From Paracoccus marinus (GTDB lineage Bacteria > Pseudomonadota > Alphaproteobacteria > Rhodobacterales > Rhodobacteraceae), in the NCBI RefSeq assembly GCF_007018965.1, contig NZ_VJYZ01000004.1:248001-312000 (forward strand): DNA of 64,000 nucleotides. Reading direction: 5' to 3'. The position numbers were made by a program, and so were the translations under genes. Within the stretch, counting starts at the first letter, position 1. Each line of letters starts with the position of its first letter. Shown piece by piece: positions 42,476-51,623 of the stretch. Under the pieces are notes generated by a model. That model was not told the origin of the DNA, made no database searches, and worked only from the letters and a program-made list of their open reading frames with translations.

Positions 42476-43633
42476 ATGGGACTGACCGAAGGCCATCAGG
42501 CGAAGACCGTCTGGGAAAACCCCGCGGAGATCATTCGCGCGCTGGCGCCGGAAAACCCGGTCATGGTGTTCGCCCCCACGATCCTGCAGGCCCGCGCCAA
42601 GGAGTTCCTGGCGGGCTTTCCGGGCCTTGTGACCTATGCCGTCAAGTCGAACCCGGACGAGGCGGTGATCCAGAACCTCGTCGCCGCCGGGATCAGGGGC
42701 TTCGACGTCGCCTCCCCCTACGAGATCGACCTGATCGGCCGCATGGGCCCCATGGCCGCGCGCCATTACCACAACCCGGTGCGCTCGCGGTCCGAGATCG
42801 CGCATGCGGTCGGCGCGGGCATCAAGGCATGGTCGGTGGACAGCAACAGCGAGCTTCAGAAGCTGTTCGAGCAGGTGCCGGCCGACGATTGCGAAATCTC
42901 GCCCCGCTTCAAGCTGCCGGTGCTGGGCGCGGCCTATGACTTCGGGTCCAAGTTCGGCGCCTCGCCCGAGCTTGCGGCGGACCTGCTGCGGCAGGTGGCG
43001 GATCGCGGCTACATCGCCTCGCTGACCTTCCACCCCGGCACGCAATGCACCGATCCGGCCGCGTGGGAGCAATACATCCGCACCGCGGCCGAGATCGCGG
43101 ACATGGCGGGCGTGCGCCCGAAGCGCCTGAACGTCGGCGGCGGCTTTCCGTCCTGGCGCGTCCACGGGGTGGAACCCGACCTTGCCGCGATCTTCGACCT
43201 GATCGGCCGCACCGCGAAGGAAGCCTTCGGCGACGACGCGCCGGAACTGGTGTGCGAGCCGGGGCGGGGCTTGTGCGCCGATGCGTTCGCCATCATCACC
43301 CGGGTCAAGGCCGTGCGCGACGGGACCAGCGTGTTCCTGAACGACGGCGTCTATGGCGGCATGAACGAACTGCCGGTGATCGGCAATCTCGGCCGGCTCG
43401 AGGTGCTGACGCCCGAGGGCAAGCTGCGCGGCGAGAACGGTCACGGCCGCGTCGTGTTCGGCCCGACCTGCGATTCGGTGGACCGGCTGCCGGGCGAGCT
43501 GTCGCTGCCCGACGACATCCAGGAAGGCGACTACGTCATCTTCCACGGCGCGGGCGCCTATTCGGTCGTGACTAACACCCGCTTCAACGGGTTCGGCGAA
43601 CTGCGCCAACTGACGGTGATGGGCTTCGACTGA
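42476..43633 (+). CDS. Type III (alanine-racemase-fold) PLP ornithine/lysine decarboxylase
   Basis: 385 residues. The PLP lysine is in TYAVKSNPDEAVIQNL (K57). RGFDVASPYEIDLIGRMG, SLTFHPGTQC, RLNVGGGFPS and the C-terminal FGPTCDSVDRLPG with catalytic cysteine (C332) are all fold-III decarboxylase features. It should decarboxylate ornithine (putrescine synthesis) or lysine; related alphaproteobacterial enzymes are broad. AAAGGA is 9 nt before the ATG. A divergent Lrp-type regulator lies 242 bp away, fitting amino-acid-responsive control. Confidence 0.92.
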   Translation: MGLTEGHQAKTVWENPAEIIRALAPENPVMVFAPTILQARAKEFLAGFPGLVTYAVKSNPDEAVIQNLVAAGIRGFDVASPYEIDLIGRMGPMAARHYHNPVRSRSEIAHAVGAGIKAWSVDSNSELQKLFEQVPADDCEISPRFKLPVLGAAYDFGSKFGASPELAADLLRQVADRGYIASLTFHPGTQCTDPAAWEQYIRTAAEIADMAGVRPKRLNVGGGFPSWRVHGVEPDLAAIFDLIGRTAKEAFGDDAPELVCEPGRGLCADAFAIITRVKAVRDGTSVFLNDGVYGGMNELPVIGNLGRLEVLTPEGKLRGENGHGRVVFGPTCDSVDRLPGELSLPDDIQEGDYVIFHGAGAYSVVTNTRFNGFGELRQLTVMGFD

Positions 43634-43717
43634 TTTGTGATCGCCGCCGCCACAACCGGACGGCGCGCTGGCGCGTTCGTCAGGGTGACTGGAAGTGGGT
43701 GATCGGGAGATTGCGAC

Positions 43718-44107
43718 ATGACCTGGGGATTTACCAAAGCCGCGCTGATCGCCGGCCTGCTTGCGCTGCCGACGGCGGCGCTGGCGCATCACGGCTGGAA
43801 CTGGACCGCCGACGAGGAAACGCGGCTGTCCGGCACCATCCGTGAGATCAGCTTCGGCAACCCGCATGGCCATCTGACGCTCGAGACCGAGGACGGCGTT
43901 TGGGACGTGGACCTTGCACCCCCGTCGGCCAACGCGGCGGCGGGATTCGTGGACGGCGTGGCCAAACCCGGCGACGCGGTCGAAATGACCGGCCACCGGT
44001 CCAAGGACCCGGCCGACATGCGCTTCAAGGCCGAGACGATCACCGTCGGCGGCAAGACCTACGACGTCTATCCCGGCCGCGAACATTCGCTGCAGCCCGG
44101 CGGCTGA
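43718..44107 (+). CDS. DUF6152 family secreted protein
   Basis: 129 residues with a signal peptide (MTWGFTKAALIAGLLALPTA, cut likely after ALA). The mature part starts HHGWNWTADEETRLSGTIRE and includes ISFGNPHGHLTLETEDGVWD, the family's HHG start and NPHGHL motif. These periplasmic proteins are often near copper/metal or membrane-protein genes; function is unknown. A GTG-initiated membrane protein gene begins one base after its stop. Confidence 0.85.
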   Translation: MTWGFTKAALIAGLLALPTAALAHHGWNWTADEETRLSGTIREISFGNPHGHLTLETEDGVWDVDLAPPSANAAAGFVDGVAKPGDAVEMTGHRSKDPADMRFKAETITVGGKTYDVYPGREHSLQPGG

Positions 44108-44108
44108 G

Positions 44109-44585
44109 GTGCTGGAAACCGCGCTGGCCTGGATCGCGGCCTCGCCGGTCGCGGCGGCGCTGAAGTCGTCGCGCTACGCCTACCCGGTGGTGAACGCCGT
44201 CCACATCATGGGGCTGGCGGCGCTGTTCGGGTCGATCGTGACGCTTGATCTGCGGCTGCTGGGGGCGTTTCGCACGGTCCCCGCGCGGGCGCTGGCGACG
44301 GCGTTGCCGCGGGTCGCCGCCGTCGGGCTGGTCGTCGCGATCCTCAGCGGGGCCGCGCTGTTCAGCGTGGAACCCGCCGACTACGCCGCGAACCGCGCGT
44401 TCTTGATCAAGCTGGGGCTGGTGCTGATCGGGGCCGCCCACGCGATCGCGGTGCATTTCACCGGCGGTTGGCGCGACCTGGTCCACGGCCGCGGCGGGAT
44501 CGACGCGGGGCTGCGGCTGTCGGCCGCGATCTCGCTGGCGATCTGGACCTCCGCCATCCTCGCCGGGCGCTTCATCGCGTTCTGA
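44109..44585 (+). CDS. DUF6644/DUF2214-like small membrane protein
   Basis: 158 residues from GTG with four hydrophobic segments: around YPVVNAVHIMGLAALFGSIV, VAAVGLVVAILSGAALFSV, LIKLGLVLIGAAHAIAVHF and LSAAISLAIWTSAILAGRFI. The histidines in VVNAVHIMG and AAHAIAVHF could hold a haem, as in related small membrane families. It follows the DUF6152 gene by one base, and the two probably work together at the envelope. I am unsure of the exact family name. Confidence 0.8.
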   Translation: MLETALAWIAASPVAAALKSSRYAYPVVNAVHIMGLAALFGSIVTLDLRLLGAFRTVPARALATALPRVAAVGLVVAILSGAALFSVEPADYAANRAFLIKLGLVLIGAAHAIAVHFTGGWRDLVHGRGGIDAGLRLSAAISLAIWTSAILAGRFIAF

Positions 44586-44589
44586 TCGC

Positions 44590-45468
44590 TCAGGCGACCG
44601 CCTGTCGTGCCCCCTCGGGCGCCGTCACCCCGATCGCCGCGCAGACGTCGGCGACCAGATCGGGGCGGTTCAGCGTATAGAAGTGCAGCCGGTCCACCCC
44701 GCCCTCGACCAGATCGCGGCAAAGCCCGGCCGCAAGATCGGTCGCCAGCGCCCGCTCGCCGTCGCGGCCCGCGGCGACGAAGGCGTCCTCGGCCCATTGC
44801 GGGACGGTGGTGCCGCAGCGCGCGGCGAACCGCTTCGCGCCCGCCCACGACTGGATCGGCAGGATGCCGGGGATGATCGGCGCGTCGATCCCGGCCGCCG
44901 CGCAGGCGTCGCGGAAACGGAAGAAGGTGTCGGCGTCGAAGAAGAACTGGGTGATCGCCGACGACGCGCCCGCATCGACCTTGCGCTTGAGCCATGCCAC
45001 GTCGGCCGCGCCGTCGGGGCTGTCGGGATGGGGTTCGGGATAGGCGCCGCAGCGGATGGTGAAGCCGCCGCGCGCGGAAATCGCCTCGATCAGCTCGACC
45101 GAGTCGGCGAAACCCTGCGGGTGGGGCGCGAACTGCGCCTGCCCCTGCGGCGCGTCGCCGCGCAGCGCCACGATCTCGCGCACGCCGGCGGCCGCGTAAT
45201 CCTCGACGATCCGCATCGTCTCGTCGCGGGTCGCATCGACGCAGGTCAGGTGCGCGGCCACGTTCAGGTGATAGTGGTTGGACAGCGCCACCACCGCCTC
45301 GTGCGTGAGCTGCCGCGTGGTGCCGCCCGCGCCATAGGTGACCGACACGAAGTCCGATCCCAGCGGCGCAAGGGTCCGGGCCGTTTCCCACAGCTTGAAC
45401 GACTGGTCGAGCGACTTCGGCGGGAAGAACTCGAAGCTCACGGCAGGGCGGGGCGGCAAAGCGGTCAT
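44590..45468 (-). CDS. metF: Methylenetetrahydrofolate reductase
   Basis: 292 residues: SFEFFPPKSLDQSFKLWETA, FVSVTYGAGGTTRQLTHEAV, AHLTCVDATRDETMRIVEDY and IVALRGDAPQG, then ITQFFFDADTFFRFRDACAA, the standard MetF TIM-barrel motifs. It reduces methylene-THF to methyl-THF using FAD/NADH for methionine synthesis. GAAAGGA lies ahead of the ATG at 45468. It is divergent from a MetR-like LysR regulator, with two palindromes in the 85-bp spacer. Confidence 0.95.
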   Translation of the reverse strand: MTALPPRPAVSFEFFPPKSLDQSFKLWETARTLAPLGSDFVSVTYGAGGTTRQLTHEAVVALSNHYHLNVAAHLTCVDATRDETMRIVEDYAAAGVREIVALRGDAPQGQAQFAPHPQGFADSVELIEAISARGGFTIRCGAYPEPHPDSPDGAADVAWLKRKVDAGASSAITQFFFDADTFFRFRDACAAAGIDAPIIPGILPIQSWAGAKRFAARCGTTVPQWAEDAFVAAGRDGERALATDLAAGLCRDLVEGGVDRLHFYTLNRPDLVADVCAAIGVTAPEGARQAVA

Positions 45469-45510
45469 GGTGCGTCCTTTCGGTCCGCCCTTGTGGCATG
45501 AGAGCTTGCG

Positions 45511-45523
45511 TGAGACAAACTCA
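45511..45523. promoter_or_regulatory. Putative MetR operator 1 (TGAG-N5-CTCA)
   Basis: TGAGACAAACTCA is a palindrome with a 5-bp centre, like the E. coli MetR site TGAA-N5-TTCA. It lies 43 bp upstream of the metF start codon and 31 bp (about three helical turns, centre to centre) from a second copy overlapping the metR start. Confidence 0.7.
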
Positions 45524-45541
45524 TATTCCGCAACTCGATCA

Positions 45542-45554
45542 TGAGAGACGCTCA
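45542..45554. promoter_or_regulatory. Putative MetR operator 2 overlapping the metR start codon
   Basis: TGAGAGACGCTCA has the same TGAG-N5-CTCA pattern as operator 1. Its last base is the A of the metR ATG, so binding here would block or modulate metR expression (autoregulation). Flanking bases extend it to ATGAG-N5-CTCAT. Confidence 0.68.
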
Positions 45555-46441
45555 TGCACCTTGAACTGCGCCACCTGCGCACGATCCGCGCGATCCACGA
45601 CAAGGGCGGCTTGGGCCGAGCGGCCGAGGTGCTCAACATCACCCAGTCGGCGCTGTCCCATCAGATCCGCGCGCTCGAGGATCAGGCGGGCGTGCCGCTG
45701 TTCCTGCGCCAGACGCGGCCGCTGCGCCTTGCGCCCGCGGGCATGCGGCTCCTGCGGCTTGCCCAGGCGGTCCTGCCGCAGGTCGAGACGGTCGAGGCAG
45801 AGTTTCGCGGCCCCGCCGCCAGCCGGGGCGGGCGGATGCACATCGCCATCGAATGCCACGCCTGCTTCAACTGGCTGCTGCCCGCGCTCGACGCGTTCCG
45901 CCGCGACTGGCCGCAGGTGGACATCGACATCCGCGCGGGCCTCGCCTTCACCGCGCTGCCCGCGCTGGTCCGGGGCGAGGCCGACCTGGTGGTGTCGTCC
46001 GACCCCGAGGACCTGCCCGGCGTCGTGTTCGAGGAGCTGTTCGACTATCGCCCCATGCTGATCGTCCCGGCGGGGCACCGGCTGGCCGGGCGAGACCGTG
46101 CGGAACCGGCGGACCTCGCGCCGGAAACGCTCATCACCTATCCGATGGACCGGGCGCGGCTGGACGTGTTCAGCCATTTCCTCGACCCCGCCGGGGTGAC
46201 CCCCGCCGGCACCCGCGAGATCGAGCTGACCGACGTCGCGATCCTGCTGATCGCGTCGGGGCGCGGGGTCGCGGTGCTGCCCGACTGGGTGGTGGAACGC
46301 GAGGCCGCAAACCCCGCCGTCACCGCGATGCCGCTGGGCGACCCGCCGGTGACGCGCCGCCTTTACGCGGCGATGCGCGAGGCCGACCGCGACCGGCCCT
46401 TCATGGCCGACATGCTGCGGCTTGCCCGCGCGGCGCGCTGA
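45554..46441 (+). CDS. metR: LysR family regulator, MetR-like
   Basis: 295 residues. The LysR helix-turn-helix is LELRHLRTIRAIHDKGGLGR, AAEVLNITQSALSHQIRALE and GVPLFLRQTRPLRLAPAG. The effector domain has MHIAIECHACFNWLLPALDA, strongly MetR-like (ECHxCxxWLxPAL), which binds homocysteine in that family. Placement divergent from metF and the two phased palindromes support the assignment. The ATG lies within operator 2; no clear Shine-Dalgarno is visible. Confidence 0.92.
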   Translation: MHLELRHLRTIRAIHDKGGLGRAAEVLNITQSALSHQIRALEDQAGVPLFLRQTRPLRLAPAGMRLLRLAQAVLPQVETVEAEFRGPAASRGGRMHIAIECHACFNWLLPALDAFRRDWPQVDIDIRAGLAFTALPALVRGEADLVVSSDPEDLPGVVFEELFDYRPMLIVPAGHRLAGRDRAEPADLAPETLITYPMDRARLDVFSHFLDPAGVTPAGTREIELTDVAILLIASGRGVAVLPDWVVEREAANPAVTAMPLGDPPVTRRLYAAMREADRDRPFMADMLRLARAAR

Positions 46442-46553
46442 CGGGACGATGATGCGGCAGGCGGGTCGCGCCCCGGCCTGACGTGGCGTCGGCGGCACGG
46501 ACCCCGCGACCGGGCGGGCGCGTTCCGATGCCGAACCTCAAGCGGAGACCGCC

Positions 46554-47015
46554 ATGCTCGCCTCGATCCTCATGGGCCTTGTCGGGGGCCAGCGCTCGAT
46601 GACCCCCCTTGCCGCCGTCGCGGTCGCCGCCGCGGGCGGCCACCTGCCCCACGACCGCGCCGCCCCCGACTTCATCCGCAACCCCGTGATCGCCGCCGGG
46701 GCGGTGACGCTGGCGCTGGCGGAGCTGGGCGGCGACAAGATGAAAAGCGCGCCCGACCGGATCGTGCCGCTGGGCCTTGCCGCGCGGATGATCATGGCGG
46801 GCTTCGCCTGCGGCTCGCTCGCCCCGCGCGGGCAGTTCTGGAAGGGCGCGGCGGTCGGCGCGACGACGGCGGTCGCCGCGTCCTACCCCGGCTGGTACGC
46901 CCGCATCACCGCGATGGAGGAGTACGGCCAGACCCCCACCGGCCTGGTCGAGGACGCCATCGTGATCGCGGGCGCCACCGCGATCATTGCGGGGGTGAGC
47001 CGGGACGCGATCTGA
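46554..47015 (+). CDS. DUF4126-like small membrane protein
   Basis: 153 residues: MLASILMGLVGGQRSMTPLA, NPVIAAGAVTLALAELGGDK and KGAAVGATTAVAASYPGWYA, with about four hydrophobic segments. The GxRS..TPLA start and LAE..GDK motif are those of DUF4126/DUF4126-like proteins of unknown function. CGGAGA precedes the ATG. A single copy of the structured repeat follows 25 bp after its stop. Confidence 0.78.
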   Translation: MLASILMGLVGGQRSMTPLAAVAVAAAGGHLPHDRAAPDFIRNPVIAAGAVTLALAELGGDKMKSAPDRIVPLGLAARMIMAGFACGSLAPRGQFWKGAAVGATTAVAASYPGWYARITAMEEYGQTPTGLVEDAIVIAGATAIIAGVSRDAI

Positions 47016-47039
47016 CGCACTTCGCCGCGACGAACCCGG

Positions 47040-47205
47040 TCTTTCGATGCACCCCCCGCCCAAAGCGGGCCGGGACGCGCCCGCCCGCCCCTTGGCGGGC
47101 GCGTTCGCGCCCACCCGGGCAGGCGCGTCCCTCCGGAGTGCTGGCTTCAATCGACCGCCCGGAAACAGGCCCGCCGCCTGTTTCCTTGAGCGGCACCGCC
47201 GCCAG
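47040..47205 (-). repeat. Solitary copy of the ~200-nt multi-hairpin repeat
   Basis: Read on the minus strand, this copy has all three modules with altered but still paired bases. Hairpin A is GGAAACAGGC/GCCTGTTTCC (G-C changed to A-T versus the arrays). The inner B hairpin is GGGCGC-GAAC-GCGCCC (T-A changed to C-G). Hairpin C keeps CCCGC/GCGGG. The outer stem GGGACGCGCC/GGCGCGTCCC persists. It fills half of the 313-bp spacer before the inositol-phosphatase gene and is antisense to both flanking genes. Confidence 0.88.
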
Positions 47206-47328
47206 CCGCCGGATACGGGTCCGCACGTCCGATCGCAACGAAACGGATCCGGGCGAACCCGCCCCGCCCCCGCCGCTTCCCTTTCGGCCCGGTTCCGCCT
47301 ATTCCGGCCCCAACCGAAAGGACCCGCC

Positions 47329-48114
47329 ATGGCCAGCGCCAACCTCAACATCATGATCAACGCGGCGCGCAAGGCGGGCCGGAGCCTCGTCAAGGACTTC
47401 CGCGAGGTCGAGAACCTGCAGGTCAGCGTCAAGGGCGCGGGCGACTTCGTCAGCCGCGCCGACACCGCGGCCGAACAGATCATCAAGGACGAACTGCGCG
47501 GCGCGCGCCCGAACTACGGCTGGGTCGGCGAGGAAACCGGCGCCGAGGCGGGCGAGGACCCGACCCGGCGCTGGATCGTCGATCCGCTGGACGGGACCAC
47601 CAACTTCCTGCACGGCCTGCCGCACTGGGCGGTCAGCATCGGGCTGGAACACAAGGGCGAGATGGTCGCCGCCGTCGTCTTCGACCCCGCCAAGGACGAG
47701 ATGTTCACCGCCGAAAAGGGCGACGGCGCGTTCCTGAACAACTCGCGCCTGCGGGTGTCGGGGCGGCGCAACATGATCGAATCGATCTTCGCGACCGGCG
47801 TGCCGTTCGGCGGCGCGCGTGAACTGCCCGCGACGCTGCAGGACCTTGCCCGGCTGATGCCGCAGACGGCGGGCGTGCGGCGCTGGGGGTCGGCGGCGCT
47901 CGACATGGCCTATGTCGCCGCCGGGCGCTTCGACGGCTACTGGGAACGCCGGATCAAGGCGTGGGACGTGGCGGCGGGGATCCTGCTGGTGAAGGAAGCC
48001 GGCGGTTTCGTCGAGGCGCTGGAGCCCGGCCAGTCCGCGGTCGATTCCGGCGCCATCATCTGCGCCAACGCGCAGCTGTTCGACGGCTTCGCCAAGACCA
48101 TCCGGCAGGGCTGA
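47329..48114 (+). CDS. suhB: Inositol monophosphatase family protein (SuhB-like)
   Basis: 261 residues: MASANLNIMINAARKAGRSL, KGAGDFVSRADTAAEQIIKD, GWVGEETGAEAGED, then IVDPLDGTTNFLHGLPHWAV with the metal-binding DPLDGT, and IKAWDVAAGILLVKEAGG. The enzyme dephosphorylates myo-inositol phosphates and may, like E. coli SuhB, act in rRNA antitermination. GAAAGGA lies 7 nt before the ATG at 47329; longer frames run into the repeat. Confidence 0.93.
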   Translation: MASANLNIMINAARKAGRSLVKDFREVENLQVSVKGAGDFVSRADTAAEQIIKDELRGARPNYGWVGEETGAEAGEDPTRRWIVDPLDGTTNFLHGLPHWAVSIGLEHKGEMVAAVVFDPAKDEMFTAEKGDGAFLNNSRLRVSGRRNMIESIFATGVPFGGARELPATLQDLARLMPQTAGVRRWGSAALDMAYVAAGRFDGYWERRIKAWDVAAGILLVKEAGGFVEALEPGQSAVDSGAIICANAQLFDGFAKTIRQG

Positions 48115-48226
48115 GCGGCACTTACCCTGCCGCTGGGGCGGCTTTGCCGCCCGCCGGGGTTGACTTCCCCCGCGCGGGCGGCCGAGGTCGGGCGGACCCG
48201 AACCATCGCGCCCGCATGACCGCTTC

Positions 48227-49273
48227 ATGACCGCTACCACCCCGTCCGAACCCGCCCGTGCCCCCGCCGAGGCCCAGGCGCTCGCGGTTCCCGCCGCGCT
48301 GGCCGCGTCCACCCCGCTGACACCCGCCGCCGCGATCACCACGGACACGCCGACCGGCATGGCCCCCGCCACGGCCGACAGGCAGGGCCGCGCCATCGTC
48401 CTGATGTGCGCGGTCAGCTTCATCTTCGCGATCCAGGACGCGCTGTCGCGCCATCTCGGGTCGAACTATTCGACCTATTTCGTCGTCATGCTGCGCTACT
48501 GGTTCTTTGCCGCCTTCGTCGTGGCGATGGCGGCCCGCGCGCCCGGCGGGCTTGCCGCCGTCTCGCGGTCGCGGCGGCCGGTCATCCAGATCGCGCGCGG
48601 CCTGCTGCTGGTGGCCGAGGTCGTCGTCATGCAGATCGCCTTCGTCCGGCTGGGGCTGGTCGGCACGCACGCGCTGTTCACCGCCTATCCGCTGCTCGTC
48701 GTCGCGCTGTCGGGGCCGATCCTGGGCGAGCGGATCGGCTGGCGCCGCTGGGCCGCCGTGGCTGCGGGGTTCGCGGGCATCCTCATCATCCTGCAACCGG
48801 GGCGCGGGGTGTTCAGTCCGCTGGCCGTGCTGCCGCTGGCGGCGGCGCTGATGTTCGCGGTCTACGGCCTTCTCACCCGGCTGGTCGCGCGCGAGGACAG
48901 CGCGCAGGTCAGCTTCTTCTGGACCGGGATCGCGGGCGCCGTCGGCATCACCATCGTCGGCATCCCGAACATGGAGCCGATGGCGAGGGGCGACTGGCCG
49001 TGGATGGCCTGCCTGTGCCTGACGGCGATCGCCGGGCATTTCCTGCTGATCCGCGCCTACGAGATGGCCGAGGCGTCCAGCCTTCAGCCCTTCGCCTATA
49101 CCCAGCTTGTGTGGGTCAGCATCGTGGGGATGGTGGTGTTCGGCGAACGGGTCGGGCCGAACGTCGTCATCGGCGGTGCGATCATCGTCTCGGCCGGCCT
49201 GTTCACCTGGTGGCGGGCGCGGCGGGCGCAGGCGCCGCAGGCAGCGCAGCCCCCGCAGTCTCGGCCGCAATGA
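48227..49273 (+). CDS. DMT superfamily transporter (EamA type)
   Basis: 348 residues. An alanine/proline-rich cytoplasmic leader of ~50 residues precedes ten membrane segments in two EamA repeats (IVLMCAVSFIFAIQDALSRH ... LVGTHALFTAYPLLVVALSG; LAVLPLAAALMFAVYGLLTR ... LQPFAYTQLVWVSIVGMVVF). The substrate is unknown (metabolite or drug exporter). Internal starts near the first membrane segment are possible. Its last 71 bp overlap the 3' end of the convergent lytic transglycosylase gene. Confidence 0.88.
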   Translation: MTATTPSEPARAPAEAQALAVPAALAASTPLTPAAAITTDTPTGMAPATADRQGRAIVLMCAVSFIFAIQDALSRHLGSNYSTYFVVMLRYWFFAAFVVAMAARAPGGLAAVSRSRRPVIQIARGLLLVAEVVVMQIAFVRLGLVGTHALFTAYPLLVVALSGPILGERIGWRRWAAVAAGFAGILIILQPGRGVFSPLAVLPLAAALMFAVYGLLTRLVAREDSAQVSFFWTGIAGAVGITIVGIPNMEPMARGDWPWMACLCLTAIAGHFLLIRAYEMAEASSLQPFAYTQLVWVSIVGMVVFGERVGPNVVIGGAIIVSAGLFTWWRARRAQAPQAAQPPQSRPQ

Positions 49274-51521
49274 TGGGCGGATCGAGCCGCCGCAGGCCCG
49301 CGCCGAGGTCCGGGCGCGCGTGGGCCGGATAGCCGACGGACGGCGCCACGGTCGCGGGCGTCCCGCCGCCAAAGGCGATCGCGGGCGCGCCCATGCCAGG
49401 CGAAGCCGCCGCCACCTCATCCGCTGGCGCGGCCGGACGTGACGGCGGGCGGCTTGAGATCGCCAGCCGCAGCGGCGACACCGGCGCGACCGGGCGGACG
49501 CCGCCGCCGCGCAGGTCCCATGTCGGCACGAACGGCACCGGCTTGCCCGCGATCCGCGCGCGATAGATCGGCAGCGCCTCGCCCACCCGCATGACGTAAT
49601 TGCGGGTCTCGTCAAAGGGGATCATCTCGACCCAGTCCACCGGGTCCGTCCCCTCCGCCCCCGGCACCCGCAGGTCGCCGAAATCGCGCAGCCAGCGGGA
49701 CGACCGCCCCGGCCCCGCGTTGTAGCCCGCTGCCACCAGCGCGATCGACGGCCCGAAGCGGTCGCGCAGCCCGCCCAGATAGGCCGCCCCCAGACGCGCG
49801 TTGTAGGTGCCGTCCACCGTCAGGCGCGCAAGCTCGAACGGCTCGCCCAGGCGGCGGGCCATGTCGCGGGCGGTGTCGGGCATGACCTGCATCAGCCCGC
49901 GCGCGCCGACATGGCTGAGCGCGGCGTGGTTGAATTCGCTTTCCTGCCGCGCGATCGCCAGCACCAGCTCGGCCGGCAGGCCAAGCTCGTGCGTTTCCAG
50001 GCCCGTCAGCGGATAATAGGCGGCCGGGAACACGCCGCCCTTGCCCGCCGCCTGCTTGGCCAGCCGCAGCGCGTCCCACGGGCGGCCCAGTTCCAGCATC
50101 AGCCGCGCCATGCGGCCGATGTCGTCCACCGCCGCCGTCTCGGCCTTGTGCAGCAAAAACCGCTGCGCCGTCACGGGATCGCCCGCCGCCACCAGCCACA
50201 GCGCCGCCTGCCAGACGCCGTCGTCGCGCAGCGCGGCCCCCCGCCAGTCCGGCAGGCTGTCGATCGCGGCGCCGGGCAGGGCCAGCGCCGGGTCCATCGG
50301 CAGGCCCAGCTTTTCGGCCGCGAGCTGGCCGTAGAACGCCGACTGGTGGCGCGCGGCCTGCGCGTAGGCGGCGGTGGAGCCCTGGGCGTCGCCCTCCGCC
50401 TCCATCGCGCGGCCTTGCCAGTAAAGCGCGCGGGCTTTCGAGATCGGGCTGCCGACGACCGTCTGCAGGTGCTGGAAGCGCGCCAGCGCCCGGTCCGGCG
50501 CGCCCGCGCGCAGCGCCGCATAGCCCGCGAGCCATTCCAGATCGGCATAGACGCCGTCCTGATCGGTCAGGAAATGGTTCCGGGCCAGCCGCTCGGCCAG
50601 CGCCCAGTCGCCCGCGCGCAAGGCCGCGCGGGCGTGATCGACGCGGAAACCGGCCCAGCGGGCCGGATCGCGCAGCGCCTCGGCCGAGGTCGAGCGTTCC
50701 AGCAGCAGCGCGCGGGCAAGGTCGGTCTGCTTTGCCCTGACGCGCCAGTCGAAGCGGTCCATCGCCAGGCCGGCGTCGTTCCGCAGCGCGTCGGGCAGCG
50801 CCTTGACGATCGGGTCCACCCCCGGCCGCCCGGCCTGCACCGCGATCCGCGCGCGGGCCAGGTCGGCGGCGGGGCCGGTGACCAGCGCGGGCGCATCCGT
50901 GCCGGGCCGCACCATCGCCTCGGCCGACTGCCATTCCTTGAGGTCCAGCAACCGCGCCAGCCGCGCCTCGTGATGGGGGGCCAGCGCGGCGGCGCGCGGT
51001 GCTACGAACGCCGCCTGACCCGCGGGGTCGAGCGGCGTTTCGGTCCAGAACCGCACCGCCTCGGCCGCCGCCGCGTCCCGGTCGGTCGCATCCAGCGCGG
51101 CGAGGAACGCGCGTTCGGCGGCAAGCGTCGCGGGCCGGCGCGCGCCGAACCAGGCGATCACCTCGGCCGCGGGCAGGCCGGGGCGCAGCGCCGCGTCGCC
51201 GCGCGCAAGCAGCAGGTCCATCCCCGGCCAGTCGGCGTTGCGGGCGGCGAAGTCGCGGTATTCGGCCCAGGTGCCCTGCCCCGCGCGCAGCCGCTGCCAG
51301 GTCACCAGATCGATTGCGACCGGCCCCGACGCCCGCGCCGCCGCGTCGGCCCCGGCCCAGTCCTTGGCCCCGGCCAGCCGCCACGCCTGCGACAGCGCCG
51401 CCGCGTCCTCGGCCCGCGCCGGGTCGGTCCCGAAACCGAAGCTCGCCCCCACGCCGCAGCCAAGCGCCGTGGCGATGCCAAGCGCCAGCGCGGCCAGCCG
51501 TCTCCGGGTCGGTCGGGTCAT
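49203..51521 (-). CDS. Soluble lytic murein transglycosylase family protein
   Basis: 772 residues. A signal sequence ends near [14 protein letters not shown], then a long alpha-solenoid of TPR-like helices (residues ~40-480) and the SLT catalytic domain follow: [20 protein letters not shown] with the catalytic glutamate, [20 protein letters not shown], and [17 protein letters not shown]. It cleaves the glycan strand of peptidoglycan in the periplasm. The last ~95 residues are proline/alanine-rich and low complexity. Part of this tail is encoded in the 71-bp overlap with the convergent EamA gene. Confidence 0.92.
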   Translation of the reverse strand: MTRPTRRRLAALALGIATALGCGVGASFGFGTDPARAEDAAALSQAWRLAGAKDWAGADAAARASGPVAIDLVTWQRLRAGQGTWAEYRDFAARNADWPGMDLLLARGDAALRPGLPAAEVIAWFGARRPATLAAERAFLAALDATDRDAAAAEAVRFWTETPLDPAGQAAFVAPRAAALAPHHEARLARLLDLKEWQSAEAMVRPGTDAPALVTGPAADLARARIAVQAGRPGVDPIVKALPDALRNDAGLAMDRFDWRVRAKQTDLARALLLERSTSAEALRDPARWAGFRVDHARAALRAGDWALAERLARNHFLTDQDGVYADLEWLAGYAALRAGAPDRALARFQHLQTVVGSPISKARALYWQGRAMEAEGDAQGSTAAYAQAARHQSAFYGQLAAEKLGLPMDPALALPGAAIDSLPDWRGAALRDDGVWQAALWLVAAGDPVTAQRFLLHKAETAAVDDIGRMARLMLELGRPWDALRLAKQAAGKGGVFPAAYYPLTGLETHELGLPAELVLAIARQESEFNHAALSHVGARGLMQVMPDTARDMARRLGEPFELARLTVDGTYNARLGAAYLGGLRDRFGPSIALVAAGYNAGPGRSSRWLRDFGDLRVPGAEGTDPVDWVEMIPFDETRNYVMRVGEALPIYRARIAGKPVPFVPTWDLRGGGVRPVAPVSPLRLAISSRPPSRPAAPADEVAAASPGMGAPAIAFGGGTPATVAPSVGYPAHARPDLGAGLRRLDPPIIAAETAGAALPAAPAPAAPATR

Positions 51522-51623
51522 GCCGGCAATGTGAGTGCAGCCCCGCCGCCCTGCAACTCACAACCTTGGCAACCGGCCGGGGGGGATGTAAGGCCACGCG
51601 CAAGACCAAGTCAGGATATTCTC

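Noticed and set aside
42230..44086. 618-codon minus-strand frame
   Set aside because: Antisense to the ornithine decarboxylase and DUF6152 genes; no family motif.
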